Shown: positions 55,555 to 64,000 of the stretch, in pieces
How positions within the stretch are numbered: position 1 is the stretch's first letter
How the letters are laid out: each line of letters starts with the position of its first letter
Assembly (NCBI GenBank): GCA_033297205.1
Contig: MU859061.1
Coordinates: 1 to 64,000, forward strand
Source: Pseudoneurospora amorphoporcata
Taxonomy: Eukaryota > Ascomycota > Sordariomycetes > Sordariales > Sordariaceae
DNA length: 64,000 bases
Direction: 5' to 3'
Notes under the pieces: generated by a model
What the model saw: the letters and a program-made list of their open reading frames with translations, nothing else
Databases searched by the model: none
Told to the model about the DNA's origin: nothing
Program-made: the position numbers and the translations under genes

Positions 55555-57657
55555 TTTGTACCTCTCGGATACTTTGTCCATATGTAGATGTCAAAGCACA
55601 CCGTCGAAGCCGCCGTTGTGGGTCGTTACTGGGATGGATAGTTGACCGAGGACGATGCAAGAGACTCTTTGCATATGTGTATGCCCGCGACAATAACGAT
55701 GCCAGTAGTGTCTATACCTGGTTATGATATTGATGTTAAAAAGATGCCGAAGAGATCTTGCTTGGCTCAGTACCCAAGAGAAATAGCCTTTTTGAGGAAA
55801 TGGTCCGAGTTTGTCGGAGAGGCAAGGCCAAGGTTGGGACGGAGATAAGGATGAAATGAGAATGGAAGAAATATGAGACGGAGAGCTCATCCAACAAAGC
55901 AGATTAAGACGATGTGCCAGCACATACTCAAAAGGGCATGACCCATTCCAAGACGAGAGACACGATTGAAAGAGAGGAAAGGCGTCGCGAACAGGAGAAA
56001 AAAGCAGAGGCAGCTAGCTGCATCACCCTCAGCACCCCTGTGGACTGAAAGTATGCATGGTTTTACGGCGGCGGTATTGACAGTGTATTCGTGACAGTGC
56101 CATTATAAGTAAGGGGGATTGCGCAGCATTTGATGGCGACAAAGTGCTATCAGTGGAAGTACTGTGTGTAAAATACGCTCGACTCCGTGCAAGACACGGG
56201 GGTGCAAAGATGAACATTCATGATGCTTGCATGAACCCCATACCCCCCACTCCATGAATGACGCAAGACCAAAGGAGTTACGATAACTCTGTGAAGAAGT
56301 CGTCTTCGTGTGTTTATGTGTCCATTGATGAATGATGGTGCTAAGCCTACTAACCCCTTGCTGCTCTTACGAGGAAAGAGAGCTTTCAGGCCGTGAGGAC
56401 ATACAGGCACCTATCAGTTCGGGTGCTTCATCCCGTCTGCTGCAGAACAAAGATCATTACAGGCAGAGTCGGGATGTCTGCACGAGGAGATCTGCGTGCT
56501 GCCTGCCCGTCCGGTGTTGATGGAATGGCCCTGGCTTGACCGGGTATGAGACGCAGTTGGAGTACATCGAACTGCGTTAACAAAAGTTCTTGTTATTTCA
56601 ACGCCGAGATTTTTTGTGACAATATCAAGCCCTTGCAAACAACCAAAGCTTTCGAGGTTGAATCCAACCCCAGCCGGAAACACAGCCAGTCTACCGGCAA
56701 TGGTTTCGATAACAACGGGAAGCAAACTTGTCGTTTCTGGAGAGGGTTAGACCAATACCAGGCGGCGTCATCCCGATAAAACACATATGCGGGATGTGAC
56801 TTTCGCCATTGAACCATTCTGCGAGCCCATAACCATACCTTTGGAAGGGAAGTTGCCCGGTACAAGCTCGAGTGTCGTCGTCGAGTGGAGTCGAACTCGA
56901 TGTTCGAAACGGGCGGCGGACTTACACCAGCCAGGAGACCAATCATCTTCCATCTAACGAGGAATAAGTGGATCTCGCGCTCAGGGTCCTGAACGTCTAT
57001 TCTGGGTGTTAACAGATTCGTGCCGGGTCATGCATACAGATCTGTTAGTGACTCTCGTTAACTTTGCGTAGCTTGCGATATCGCTGAACAACGACGAAAA
57101 GTGTATGGTCGAGGTTTGCAACACATTGCGGGTTTGGTAAATTTCCATGATCCTACAAACTTCTCTCTGGGTGATGCTTGGAGAAGCTCATTCCTTTTCG
57201 TTGACTTCGTCGTCCCGTTGGTTGGTACAGGTCACCCTCCGATGCGAGTAGTCCCCGTGACGGACGCTTTCACTGTGTTGTGTAACGCGAAATGTTGGTC
57301 TTCCCGGGCCTTCGATATCCCATAACACCAGAAGCCTGATACCTAATGTAAGAATTCGCGAGAGCTATTTTCGAATCCCAGACTCTATCTAGATCTGCCC
57401 AGACGCGAGCATGCTGCCACAGGATTAGCCAGAGCACACGGGTAAATCCCATAGGGGGTGCAAACGACAGATGGGTCTAGGGCACCTCTATGGGATTTAG
57501 ATTGAGTAGAGAGACCATAAGTACCTTTCTAGTTGACTGGTCAATTAGAATGCGCCCAGTACGGTACCCGGTAATTTAGCAATGGTACATACCACGCTGT
57601 CCCTCCCCAAGCTTACTACCTAATTGAAGGGTATGATCTGAACAGTGACCGCGTCGG
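55555..57657. other. Intergenic region with a hairpin
   Basis: No convincing gene. A minus-strand frame at 56593-56946 (117 residues) has no motif. The inverted repeat at 57443-57499 lies here. Confidence 0.4.
57443..57499. repeat. Inverted repeat / hairpin with an 18-19 bp stem
   Basis: TAAATCCCATAGGGGGTGC (57443-57461) and GCACCTCTATGGGATTTA (57482-57499) are complementary except for one mismatch and a one-base length difference, with a 20-nt loop. It may be a small MITE remnant, a transcribed hairpin or a terminator-like structure. Confidence 0.75.
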
Positions 57658-58202
57658 CTAAGGGGATAACAAATACAGTCTGGAAACAAGGACTCCTTCC
57701 ATACCTAACCAGTTCGGGCGCAACAAAAATGGTGTCGCCTCGTTGGTAAACAAAAATACGGTAAATGAATTCAAGCTAACGATGCACTTGCTGGACATAG
57801 CCATCTGGTCCCAGGCCGCCGCCGCGCATGTTGACTGATCAGAGAACGTCTCGTTGTCGAGAGGACATGTCGGTAGCTCAACCATCGTAGACAAGGCAGG
57901 GAACAGCGAGAGGAAGCCAGCAACGTCGGGCTCGCATGACCTGCCGAGTACACCAAGTGAGAGAGCGAAGGAGAGTCAGCGTTGACCGGCCAGTACAGAA
58001 GGAGAAGTGAAAGGAGAAATGGTATGGGGGGAAATAAAACAAACTTACCTAGGTGTAAATCATGTAGCCCATGCCATTGTACCAATTCCAAAACTGAGAG
58101 AACGTTATTCAACTGCTGCCGTGGTTGCACAATGACCGCCGTTGGACCGAGGACCAAGATAAGAAATGCCATGATTATGTGATCCTTTAAGGAACCCGCC
58201 AT
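57658..58202 (-). other. Possible small secreted-protein gene fragment
   Basis: Weak. A minus-strand start at 58202 (or the internal ATG giving MAFLILVLGPTAVIVQ, a signal-peptide-like start) is followed by an intron-like segment 58048-57941 (GTAAGT donor, CTGAC branch, CGGCAG acceptor). Beyond it, one frame reads SCEPDVAGF, LPTCPLDNETF and a further Cys pair, which looks secreted, but that frame does not match the phase of exon 1. I therefore do not call a CDS. Confidence 0.25.
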
Positions 58203-58349
58203 GACAATAAAAAGCTGAACATTACAAGCCTAATCCAGACTAAACTCCTGCATGAAACTCCATTGGCCCAAATTTCCCAAAGGTCATCACAGATCCGTCA
58301 TCATATAATTGACACTTGGAACACCATCTGCCCATTCCCACGCCCTCAC

Positions 58350-59854
58350 TCACTCCTCCTTCGCCTTCTTAGCCTCTGGAGCACCCTCCTCGGCCGGCGC
58401 AGCCTCACCCTCAGCCTTCCTCTTCCTCTTGACCAGCCCCGTCAAATCATTCGCCTTCTCCTTGACCTCCTCAGCCACCTTCAGACTCTGTCCATCCTTG
58501 GCAGCGGAACTTCCCGACACTGGGGCCGCGATGCCAAGTGCCTCGTTGATATCAATAGGCGGTTTCCTCAGATCCACCAACCTCTGCTCCATATCCGCAA
58601 TCACCTCCTTCACGTCCACAATCTGCCTGCGCGTGGCGTCGTTGTCCTCGACGTTGTGCGTGCTGGCCAGCTCGACCTCCTTGTTTTGGAGCTTGAGCTT
58701 GGTAGAGGCGATGGCGGCTTCGAGTTCGGTAGCGGCTTCGTCGCGGAGCGCTTGGTCTACTACGCCAGCTCCGGCTTTGTCTGAAGGCCCGGTGGAGTCG
58801 TCGTCGGAAGACTTGGTCACGGAGGCGAACTCGAGCGCGAGAGAGAGCTTGAAGTGCGCTTCGGCGATGATTTCCGAGTCTTGGGTGTAGAGTTGTTGCT
58901 TGTATTTGAGGGAGGCGCGGGAGTCAGTGATGGCTGCTGGGTATCTGTGGGGGTTGTTGTTAGTGGCGGTTGAGGTGGGGAGCGGGGAAGAGCAATTGCT
59001 TACCTTTCGTTCTCGAGGGAGATCTCGGCCAAGAGGTCGTGAAGATCGCCTAGGCGCTCCTTGATGTGCTTGATCAGAGGCGATGGCTCGGTAGTGGTAG
59101 CAGCCTCCTCGCCTTCCTTCTCCTTGCCCTTTCCTTCTTCTACTTGGGGCTTCTCTTCAGCTTCTAGTGTTGCGAGCTTCTTCTCAAAGAGAACGCGCGC
59201 AAGGTCGAGGACTTGGAAGGCCACGGCAAGATCGTCGTCGTCGTCTTCGTCTTCTTCCTCTTCCTCCTCGGCGTCATCACCTTCCTCCTCCGCCTCCTCC
59301 TCATCCGAGTCGTCAAAGTTTTCATCACCCTCAAAGTGGAAGAGAGGCTTCTTTTCCGGATTGGGCTCATCCTTGTGGGCAATCTCCTTGGCCGCGTCGA
59401 CGATGGAAGCTTGCGCGCCCTTAGTCGCCTGCTCTACCGCGTCTTTGATCAACTGGGATGATGATCCTTCTCTGTTTGCTTCAGATGGTGTCTCAACAGC
59501 AGCCCTCTTCTGCTTCTTGGACTTGGCGGCCTTCTTCTCGGGTTTGGGCTCGGGCGCGCGGCCACCAAGAACGTCGCTCTTGCTTTGGCCGACCTTGAAG
59601 AGGGCGCGGCCGTAGAGGAAGAGGATCTCGGCGTTGTCGGGGTTCATCTCGCCGTTCATCTCGGCCTGCATCTCGGCGGCCTGGGCGTACAGCTCGGCGG
59701 CCTCATCGTAGTTCTTTTGCGCGTACCGGGCGGCGGCCTGGGCGGACAGGTCGGCGAGGGTGACCTTGAGGGATTGCGCAGCTTGCTCGGCGTTGAGCTC
59801 GACGACCGGGGTCGCGGTGCCGCTTGCGGCGGGAGTGGGTGTTAGCATTGCCAT
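58350..59854 (-). CDS. NASP/Sim3/Hif1-type histone chaperone (SHNi-TPR)
   Basis: Two exons, 59854-59004 and 58944-58350, give 481 residues; the 59-nt intron (GTAAGC, CCACAG) joins LENE-RYPAAI in phase. TPR motif 1 is KNYDEAAELYAQAAEM with NAEILFLYGRALF (residues about 42-90). TPR 2 is interrupted by a long acidic stretch (EEEAEEEGDDAEEEEEEDEDDDDD), the hallmark of this family, then resumes as LAVAFQVLDLARVLFEK. TPRs 3-4 follow as LGDLHDLLAEISLENERYPAAITD and EAHFKLSLALEFA. The C-terminus is a coiled coil with a basic RKRKAEG nuclear signal. The family binds H3-H4, and Sim3 delivers CENP-A to centromeres; which role applies here is not shown by sequence. Confidence 0.93.
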
Positions 59855-60880
59855 ATGTGATGTGTGTTTATGGTAATTGATGACTGATTTGCGACAGATG
59901 GCAGTGTCTTGATTCCGAGATTGTAATTTTGATTTGATAAAGGAGATGCCCTGGATAACAAACTCGATGAATAAGAGAAGCTTCCTTCCTTTTAGGACGC
60001 CCTCGAGAGCTTCACAGAGGTTCAGAAGCTGTGACGCGATGGAGATCAGTCCACCGCAGGAACGCGTCTGATTGGCTAATGGCGTTGTAAGGTGGGTGGA
60101 TGTCCATGTTCATTGGCTGTTTTCAGCCCTTTCTTAGTGGAAATGTGGGGCGCGAGAGCAAACAGCAGACCAACAGCACACGGCAATCGTGATCCATGGC
60201 GAGAGCTTTTGCTCCCTGGTGCTGTTGGGGAAATCTCGAACTCAATATTAGAATTAAATGATCACTTAGACCAGTTGACACTAGTATCTCTTTCAATTGC
60301 CAAAACTGATGTTGGCGTTGGAAACATCTGGTGCTCCAACATCAGTCTAGCCGGAAGCTGCAAGTCAAAAGCCAGGGTTAGGGGCCATGACGTAGGTTAG
60401 GTCCTTTTTGTCAGGCACTCTTATTCCTCCTCCCGCTCCTGCTTCGAACAACCCCTCAACTCATTTCTTTGCTACATATCTCCAGCCTCGTTCAGCCTGG
60501 TCACTCCGGTCTTTCTCCAAAAAAGCGCAAAGAGTGTATCTCCATCGCAAAACGGTGGGCGAATCTTCCAAGGAGTCTACTAGCGCGCTGCAGCTCGTTT
60601 TCACGTTATCAAGGTTGGTCCACTAACCCGTCTACATTACCTGGTTTCCGGTGAGGCTCGTAATTTTGTGCTGCGTTCTTATGTGCGTGCGGCTTCTACC
60701 TTGGAAAGTCAGCGGGGATTTCCAATGGGTGTGATTAATTGGTCTCGGGGTCTTCACTTTGTCGCTCATGCGTCGCTGTCGTGGTTGTAAAATTCCCCGT
60801 CTAATATCTATAGGTTACTGCCGTCTCAGACAACCCAATAAACACACATTCACAACATCAACCTACTCAAAGTCCTCCAG
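59855..60880. promoter_or_regulatory. Divergent promoter (histone chaperone / PPC decarboxylase)
   Basis: 1.0 kb between two outward-facing genes. Frames at 60092-60400 and 60408-60626 have no motif. The C/A-rich leader before ATG 60881 (CCAACCTACTC and similar) is typical. Confidence 0.5.
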
Positions 60881-62313
60881 ATGCTTCAAGCAATTGAAAA
60901 CGTCCATGACCGGCAGTTCCTAGCCACGGAGCTCGCCTCACCAGCCACCCTCATCGCTGAACTTGCCCAACCGGAGGTCAAGAATATTCTCCTGGCGTAT
61001 GCTATCCCTCTACCAACGAATCTCTACTACCGGGCGATCATACAAGTGCTAACCGCAAGCTATCCAGTGCCTCCGGCTCAGTAGCCACCATCAAAAGCAA
61101 GCCCTTTCCTCGCCCTCATCCAACAAAAACTCCAGATAACAGGATATACCTAACCATGTTCTCCCTACCCCATAGTCCCCGAAATCGTCAAAGCATTGGC
61201 TCACCATGGCGACAAAATCCGCATCCGCATCATCCTCACCCAATCCGCCAAACACTTCCTCGGTGGCCAAAGCAAAGAACAGCCCGTCTACTCTTCTCTC
61301 CTAGACTACCCGCACGTGGAAGCCGTCTACGATGATGCTGATGAATGGGGTCCCGAGCCATGGCGGAGGGGAGCGAGTATTTTGCATATCGAGTTGCGGA
61401 GATGGGCTGATATTTTGGTTGTTGCGCGTAGGTCTTTTTTCTCTAGATTTTTGAAAGTTTGATGACATACACGTGCTTACTGACTTGGATGGTTTCTTCT
61501 AGCTTTGAGCGCCAACACCCTCGCCAAGATCGTCAACGGAATGAGCGATAATCTTCTGACGTCCGTGATAAGAGCATGGGACACAGATTCGAGCATCGAC
61601 AACAAGAAGAAGGTTATTGTGGTTGCGCCGGCTATGAACTCGGTGCGTACTCGCTCGCCTCCCTATCCCCTTTTCTCGTGTTAGACAGGGAGCGTCACCA
61701 TCAGAAACTGACAAAACACTCACATGTTGTTGCTAGGCAATGTGGAGACATCCCATCACCGCGAAGCAGATCCGCGTACTCCAAGAAGAATGGGGAGTCA
61801 GGGATCCTGAGCCAAGTGAGGGCGACACTGCGGGCGTTGCGGTGGCTAACGGCTGGTTTCAGGTTATTATGGTATGTTTTCATTGTGCTTGTTCTGCTGA
61901 CTTTTTCAAGGATAATATTTGAGGGTTGGACTGATGCTGATGATTTGGGAATAATTATAGCCGATTGCAAAGACACTTGCGTGCGGTGACACGGGAGGTA
62001 AGCGAAGATCCCCTTTCTATCCCTTCTCTTCGTTCTTTCCCCTCCTCACAAACAAGCAACCTTGTATACACGATTCTTGTATGCTAACTTGTTGGTCTAT
62101 AGACGGTAAGTTACAAATTAATCCGCTTCACAGAACAACGGAAGTTGGACGGACAATGGCATTCCACCTGTCCGCACAAAGGTGGGGGGGGGGGGGGGGG
62201 GCCCCCTTCGCCGTGTGTGCGGAAATAGCTAACGGCTTTTGTTGTAAACAGGAGCAATGGCATCCGTCGACACCATCCGCGAAGCCATTGAGAGCAGGCT
62301 TGGTCTTGAGTAA
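60881..62313 (+). CDS. Phosphopantothenoylcysteine decarboxylase (coenzyme A synthesis), eight exons
   Basis: FMN enzyme of CoA biosynthesis; decarboxylates 4'-phosphopantothenoylcysteine. Exons: 60881-60996, 61068-61096, 61176-61427, 61503-61642, 61737-61871, 61961-61997, 62103-62105 and 62252-62313, 257 residues, all phases consistent. Motifs in order: ILLAASGSVATIK (FMN phosphate loop), ILHIELRRWADILVVAPLSANTLAKI (catalytic His at about 119), APAMNSAMW (the PxMNxxMW motif, Asn about 178) and LACGDTGDGAM (catalytic Cys about 232 in the substrate clamp). These match plant HAL3a and human PPCDC. Two features are unusual: intron 2 uses a GC donor (61097), and exon 7 is only 3 nt (ACG). With the microexon the clamp has the family's CGDxGxGAM spacing; without it one residue is missing. 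Confidence 0.93.
61097..61175 (+). other. GC-AG intron
   Basis: Intron 2 of the decarboxylase gene: donor GCAAGC after exon sequence ATCAAAA, branch CCTAACC, acceptor CCATAG. Phase 1 joining gives ATIK-I-PEIVK, the correct family continuation. No GT donor nearby fits the frame. Confidence 0.75.
62103..62105 (+). other. Three-nucleotide microexon (ACG)
   Basis: Flanked by CTATAG and GTAAGT with branch GCTAAC upstream. Joins GGA-G|AC-G|GA-GCA to give Gly-Asp-Gly-Ala in the decarboxylase active-site clamp. Upstream intron 61998-62102 (105 nt), downstream intron 62106-62251 (146 nt). Confidence 0.75.
62184..62201 (+). repeat. Homopolymer G run (18) followed by C5
   Basis: Lies inside the intron after the microexon. 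The G tract is directly followed by CCCCC, which could form a hairpin or G-quadruplex. Exact length may be a sequencing or assembly artefact. Confidence 0.9.
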
Positions 62314-63361
62314 GGGATCATATCACATCCTACTTACTCGATAAGGCAAAGCGTCGTCATAAGAGACGACCTGGAAATCAACGCCACAACCAAGTTTTCA
62401 GCTGTGCGTGCAAAGCCCAAAGCGAGAAGAACAATGGATAAGCGGTCCGGGAAAGACAGGAGATATCCCGAAGAACTCGTTGGACAGTGGAGGAGAGGCG
62501 ATAGTTTTCGAAGGAAGCATACGGATGCTGTGAAGCAAGAGTCCGGGACGGCGACCAGCTGTGAAGTTTTTACGTGCGACTGGCAAAACAGAGAGAGGGA
62601 GAGAGAGACACACGATTGATTTATCTGGAGTGCTAGCACGGTCTAACCCGTATTTTTTCCGAGTTTGATGTTAATACCTATCCCATGATATTCTCGGAAG
62701 GCACTGCCTAGAGGTAGTCTATAGCATGTTGGATTTCCTGACATGGAGCAACAGTCGTGGGAGCTAGTTGAATCATGGGAATGGACTAGCAAGCAATGAC
62801 TATACGAACGAAAGGTCAAGTTCAAAGCAGCAGCAATTTCATATTGTACAATTGTAATTCCATAAGAACCATGACTAGTAAAGGACTAAAAACCACCCGA
62901 TGAGTTCTTTGACTTGACTTTATGAGTGAGCGAGCAAGACCAAAAACGACAGACAAGAAAAGCGGTGATGATTGATTCAACTCCAACGCCATTTCAATCC
63001 CTTCTTCTCATTCAGCCACCATCCCCTTCCTCTCTTCGCTCATCGTCCCTCTTTCCTTCCGTTAAACCATCGTCCCCGTCAGATCCACCGCGCAATTTCT
63101 TCCTGCTGTTCCTCCTCCCGGAATACTATAGCTCGACCACGCCGGTTGTATGGTGTTGAAGTTTGTTTGGTGTTGATCGGTGGCTGTCGGGATTGTTTTC
63201 TTCTTTATCTTTTGCGCTATGCTGGTGGCTTGGGGGTGGTTGCTCAGAAATAAGTAGACCTCGACCTCCTCCTTTACTCCGCTTTTCTCTCGTGTTTATG
63301 CAGGGGCATCCCGATCGATGATGAAGCTCGCTTTACCATCCATCATTTAACCAGAAGACCT
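62314..63361. other. Convergent 3' intergenic region
   Basis: No gene. Separates the decarboxylase gene (plus) from the Gly/Met-rich gene (minus). (GA) repeats lie at about 62590-62608. Confidence 0.5.
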
Positions 63362-64000
63362 CTAACCCCTAGCATAAGGATGGAAGCCCCTGTTTCCACC
63401 CCTTCCACCACCGCGATAGTTGGCGCCAGGCTTGCCAGCGTTCTTTGGGCCCGTAGGAGCATTCGGGGGAGGCGCGCTGGCCGGATCAACCGGTCCGCCG
63501 GGTGAGTGAGAGCCCTGATGACCGCCCTGCTGATGACCACCGCCGCCACCACCGTGATGGCCGCGATTCTTATGGAAGCCACCACGTCCTCCACCTCCAC
63601 CACCACCACCCATGCCGCCGCCCATACCCATGCCCATGCCGCCCATGCCAGGACCGAAACCAGGACCGCCGCCCATCATTGGCTGGGGAACGTCGTCATA
63701 CATGCCCTCCCAGCTTGTGGCGCCCATGTTGTAACCTGCTCCAGCACCGGGCATGCCACCGCCGTAACCGTTAGCAGCGGGATCGTTACGAGGACCACGG
63801 TTAGCACCGCCGGGACCGCGCTGCTGGCCATCGAAGCCCTGCTGTCCGTCGAAGCCGTTGAATCCCCCATTAGGACCAGCAGCACCGCCGGCACCAACGT
63901 CGGCTCCAGGACCGCCAGCGCCGCCCATCATCTGCTGCATCATGGCTGGGTTCATGCCCATGGCCGCGGCCATCGCCTGGGGGTTCTGCGCGTTAGGCCC
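63362..64000 (-). CDS. Gly/Met-rich, RGG-type protein, C-terminal part (5' end outside window)
   Basis: Open minus-strand frame running off the right edge; 212 residues are visible and end at a stop at 63362. The start of the protein is missing. The visible part reads NPQAMAAAMGMNPAMMQQMMGG, then FNGFDGQQGFDGQQRGPGG, then SWEGMYDDVPQP, Gly/Met repeats (GMGGMGMGMGG), a His/Gly/Arg-rich part (GRGGFHKNRGHHGG) and a final RGGGRGGNRGFHPYARG. RGG-rich, low-complexity tails like this are typical of nuclear RNA-binding proteins with RRM domains upstream, and may be arginine-methylated. The RRM part is not in the window, so the RNA-binding call is inference. Confidence 0.8.
   Translation of the reverse strand, partial: GPNAQNPQAMAAAMGMNPAMMQQMMGGAGGPGADVGAGGAAGPNGGFNGFDGQQGFDGQQRGPGGANRGPRNDPAANGYGGGMPGAGAGYNMGATSWEGMYDDVPQPMMGGGPGFGPGMGGMGMGMGGGMGGGGGGGGRGGFHKNRGHHGGGGGGHQQGGHQGSHSPGGPVDPASAPPPNAPTGPKNAGKPGANYRGGGRGGNRGFHPYARG

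Noticed and set aside
56881..56950. Another B-box-like GAGTTCGACTCCA on the minus strand
   Set aside because: No complementary acceptor stem or D-arm; not a tRNA.
57365..57385. TTTTCGAATCCCAG resembling a tRNA T-arm
   Set aside because: No A-box or cloverleaf partner within 90 nt.
1..64000. CRISPR arrays, bacterial operons, riboswitches or rRNA genes
   Set aside because: None seen; introns and gene content are eukaryotic (fungal nuclear).

Overview
This window is nuclear DNA of a filamentous ascomycete, most likely a Sordariales species close to Neurospora/Sordaria. The evidence is short spliceosomal introns (mostly 50-150 nt, GTAAGT-type donors, CTAAC/CTGAC-like branch points), an isocitrate lyase that fits the 548-residue acu-3 product as I remember it, and mutated transposon relics of the kind left by repeat-induced point mutation (RIP). 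The species call is inference; no database was searched.

The window has two parts. Positions 1 to about 13.3 kb look like accessory DNA. They hold a Tc1/mariner-like element with composite terminal inverted repeats (3522-5570), a repeat-rich single-TM protein with a PPPY motif (5602-6351), and three broken lineage-specific genes: a Glu/Thr-rich protein (1494-2482), a large Gln/Gly-rich protein (9010-11462) and an alpha-kinase fragment (12497-13273). The transposase, the 1494 gene and the kinase fragment are broken only by in-frame stop codons; the 9010 gene is broken by many stops plus one frame change that is probably an intron. Diverged direct repeats flank the 1494 gene.

From about 14.2 kb onward the window is conserved core genome with long intergenic spacers: a SAP-like plus multi-TM protein (14178-15739, +); an AidB-type acyl-CoA dehydrogenase ending in the PTS1 tripeptide SKL (16580-18638, -); isocitrate lyase acu-3 (19331-21108, -); an ERCC6L2-like Snf2 ATPase (23251-26751, -) divergent from a PhyH-type dioxygenase (27610-28584, +); a Ser/Pro-rich unknown protein (29793-30887, -); mitoribosomal protein mL58/MRPL20 (34797-35468, +); an F-box plus zinc-finger protein (36741-38417, -); a fungal GT2 membrane glycosyltransferase (42125-45214, +) convergent with a cytochrome P450 (45966-48074, -); a fungal Cys-domain protein (52424-54208, -); a weak small gene (54839-55554, -); a NASP/Sim3/Hif1-type histone chaperone (58350-59854, -); phosphopantothenoylcysteine decarboxylase (60881-62313, +); and the C-terminal part of a Gly/Met-rich protein running off the right edge (63362-64000, -).

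The genes do not form one pathway. The only functional pairing I can argue for is the SKL-bearing acyl-CoA dehydrogenase beside acu-3 (fatty-acid/acetate use in peroxisomes/glyoxysomes). The most unusual structure I found is in the decarboxylase gene: a 3-nt microexon inside its catalytic-Cys substrate clamp, together with a GC-AG intron and an 18-G run in the intron after the microexon. The most unusual regional pattern is the stop-codon decay of the left 13 kb.
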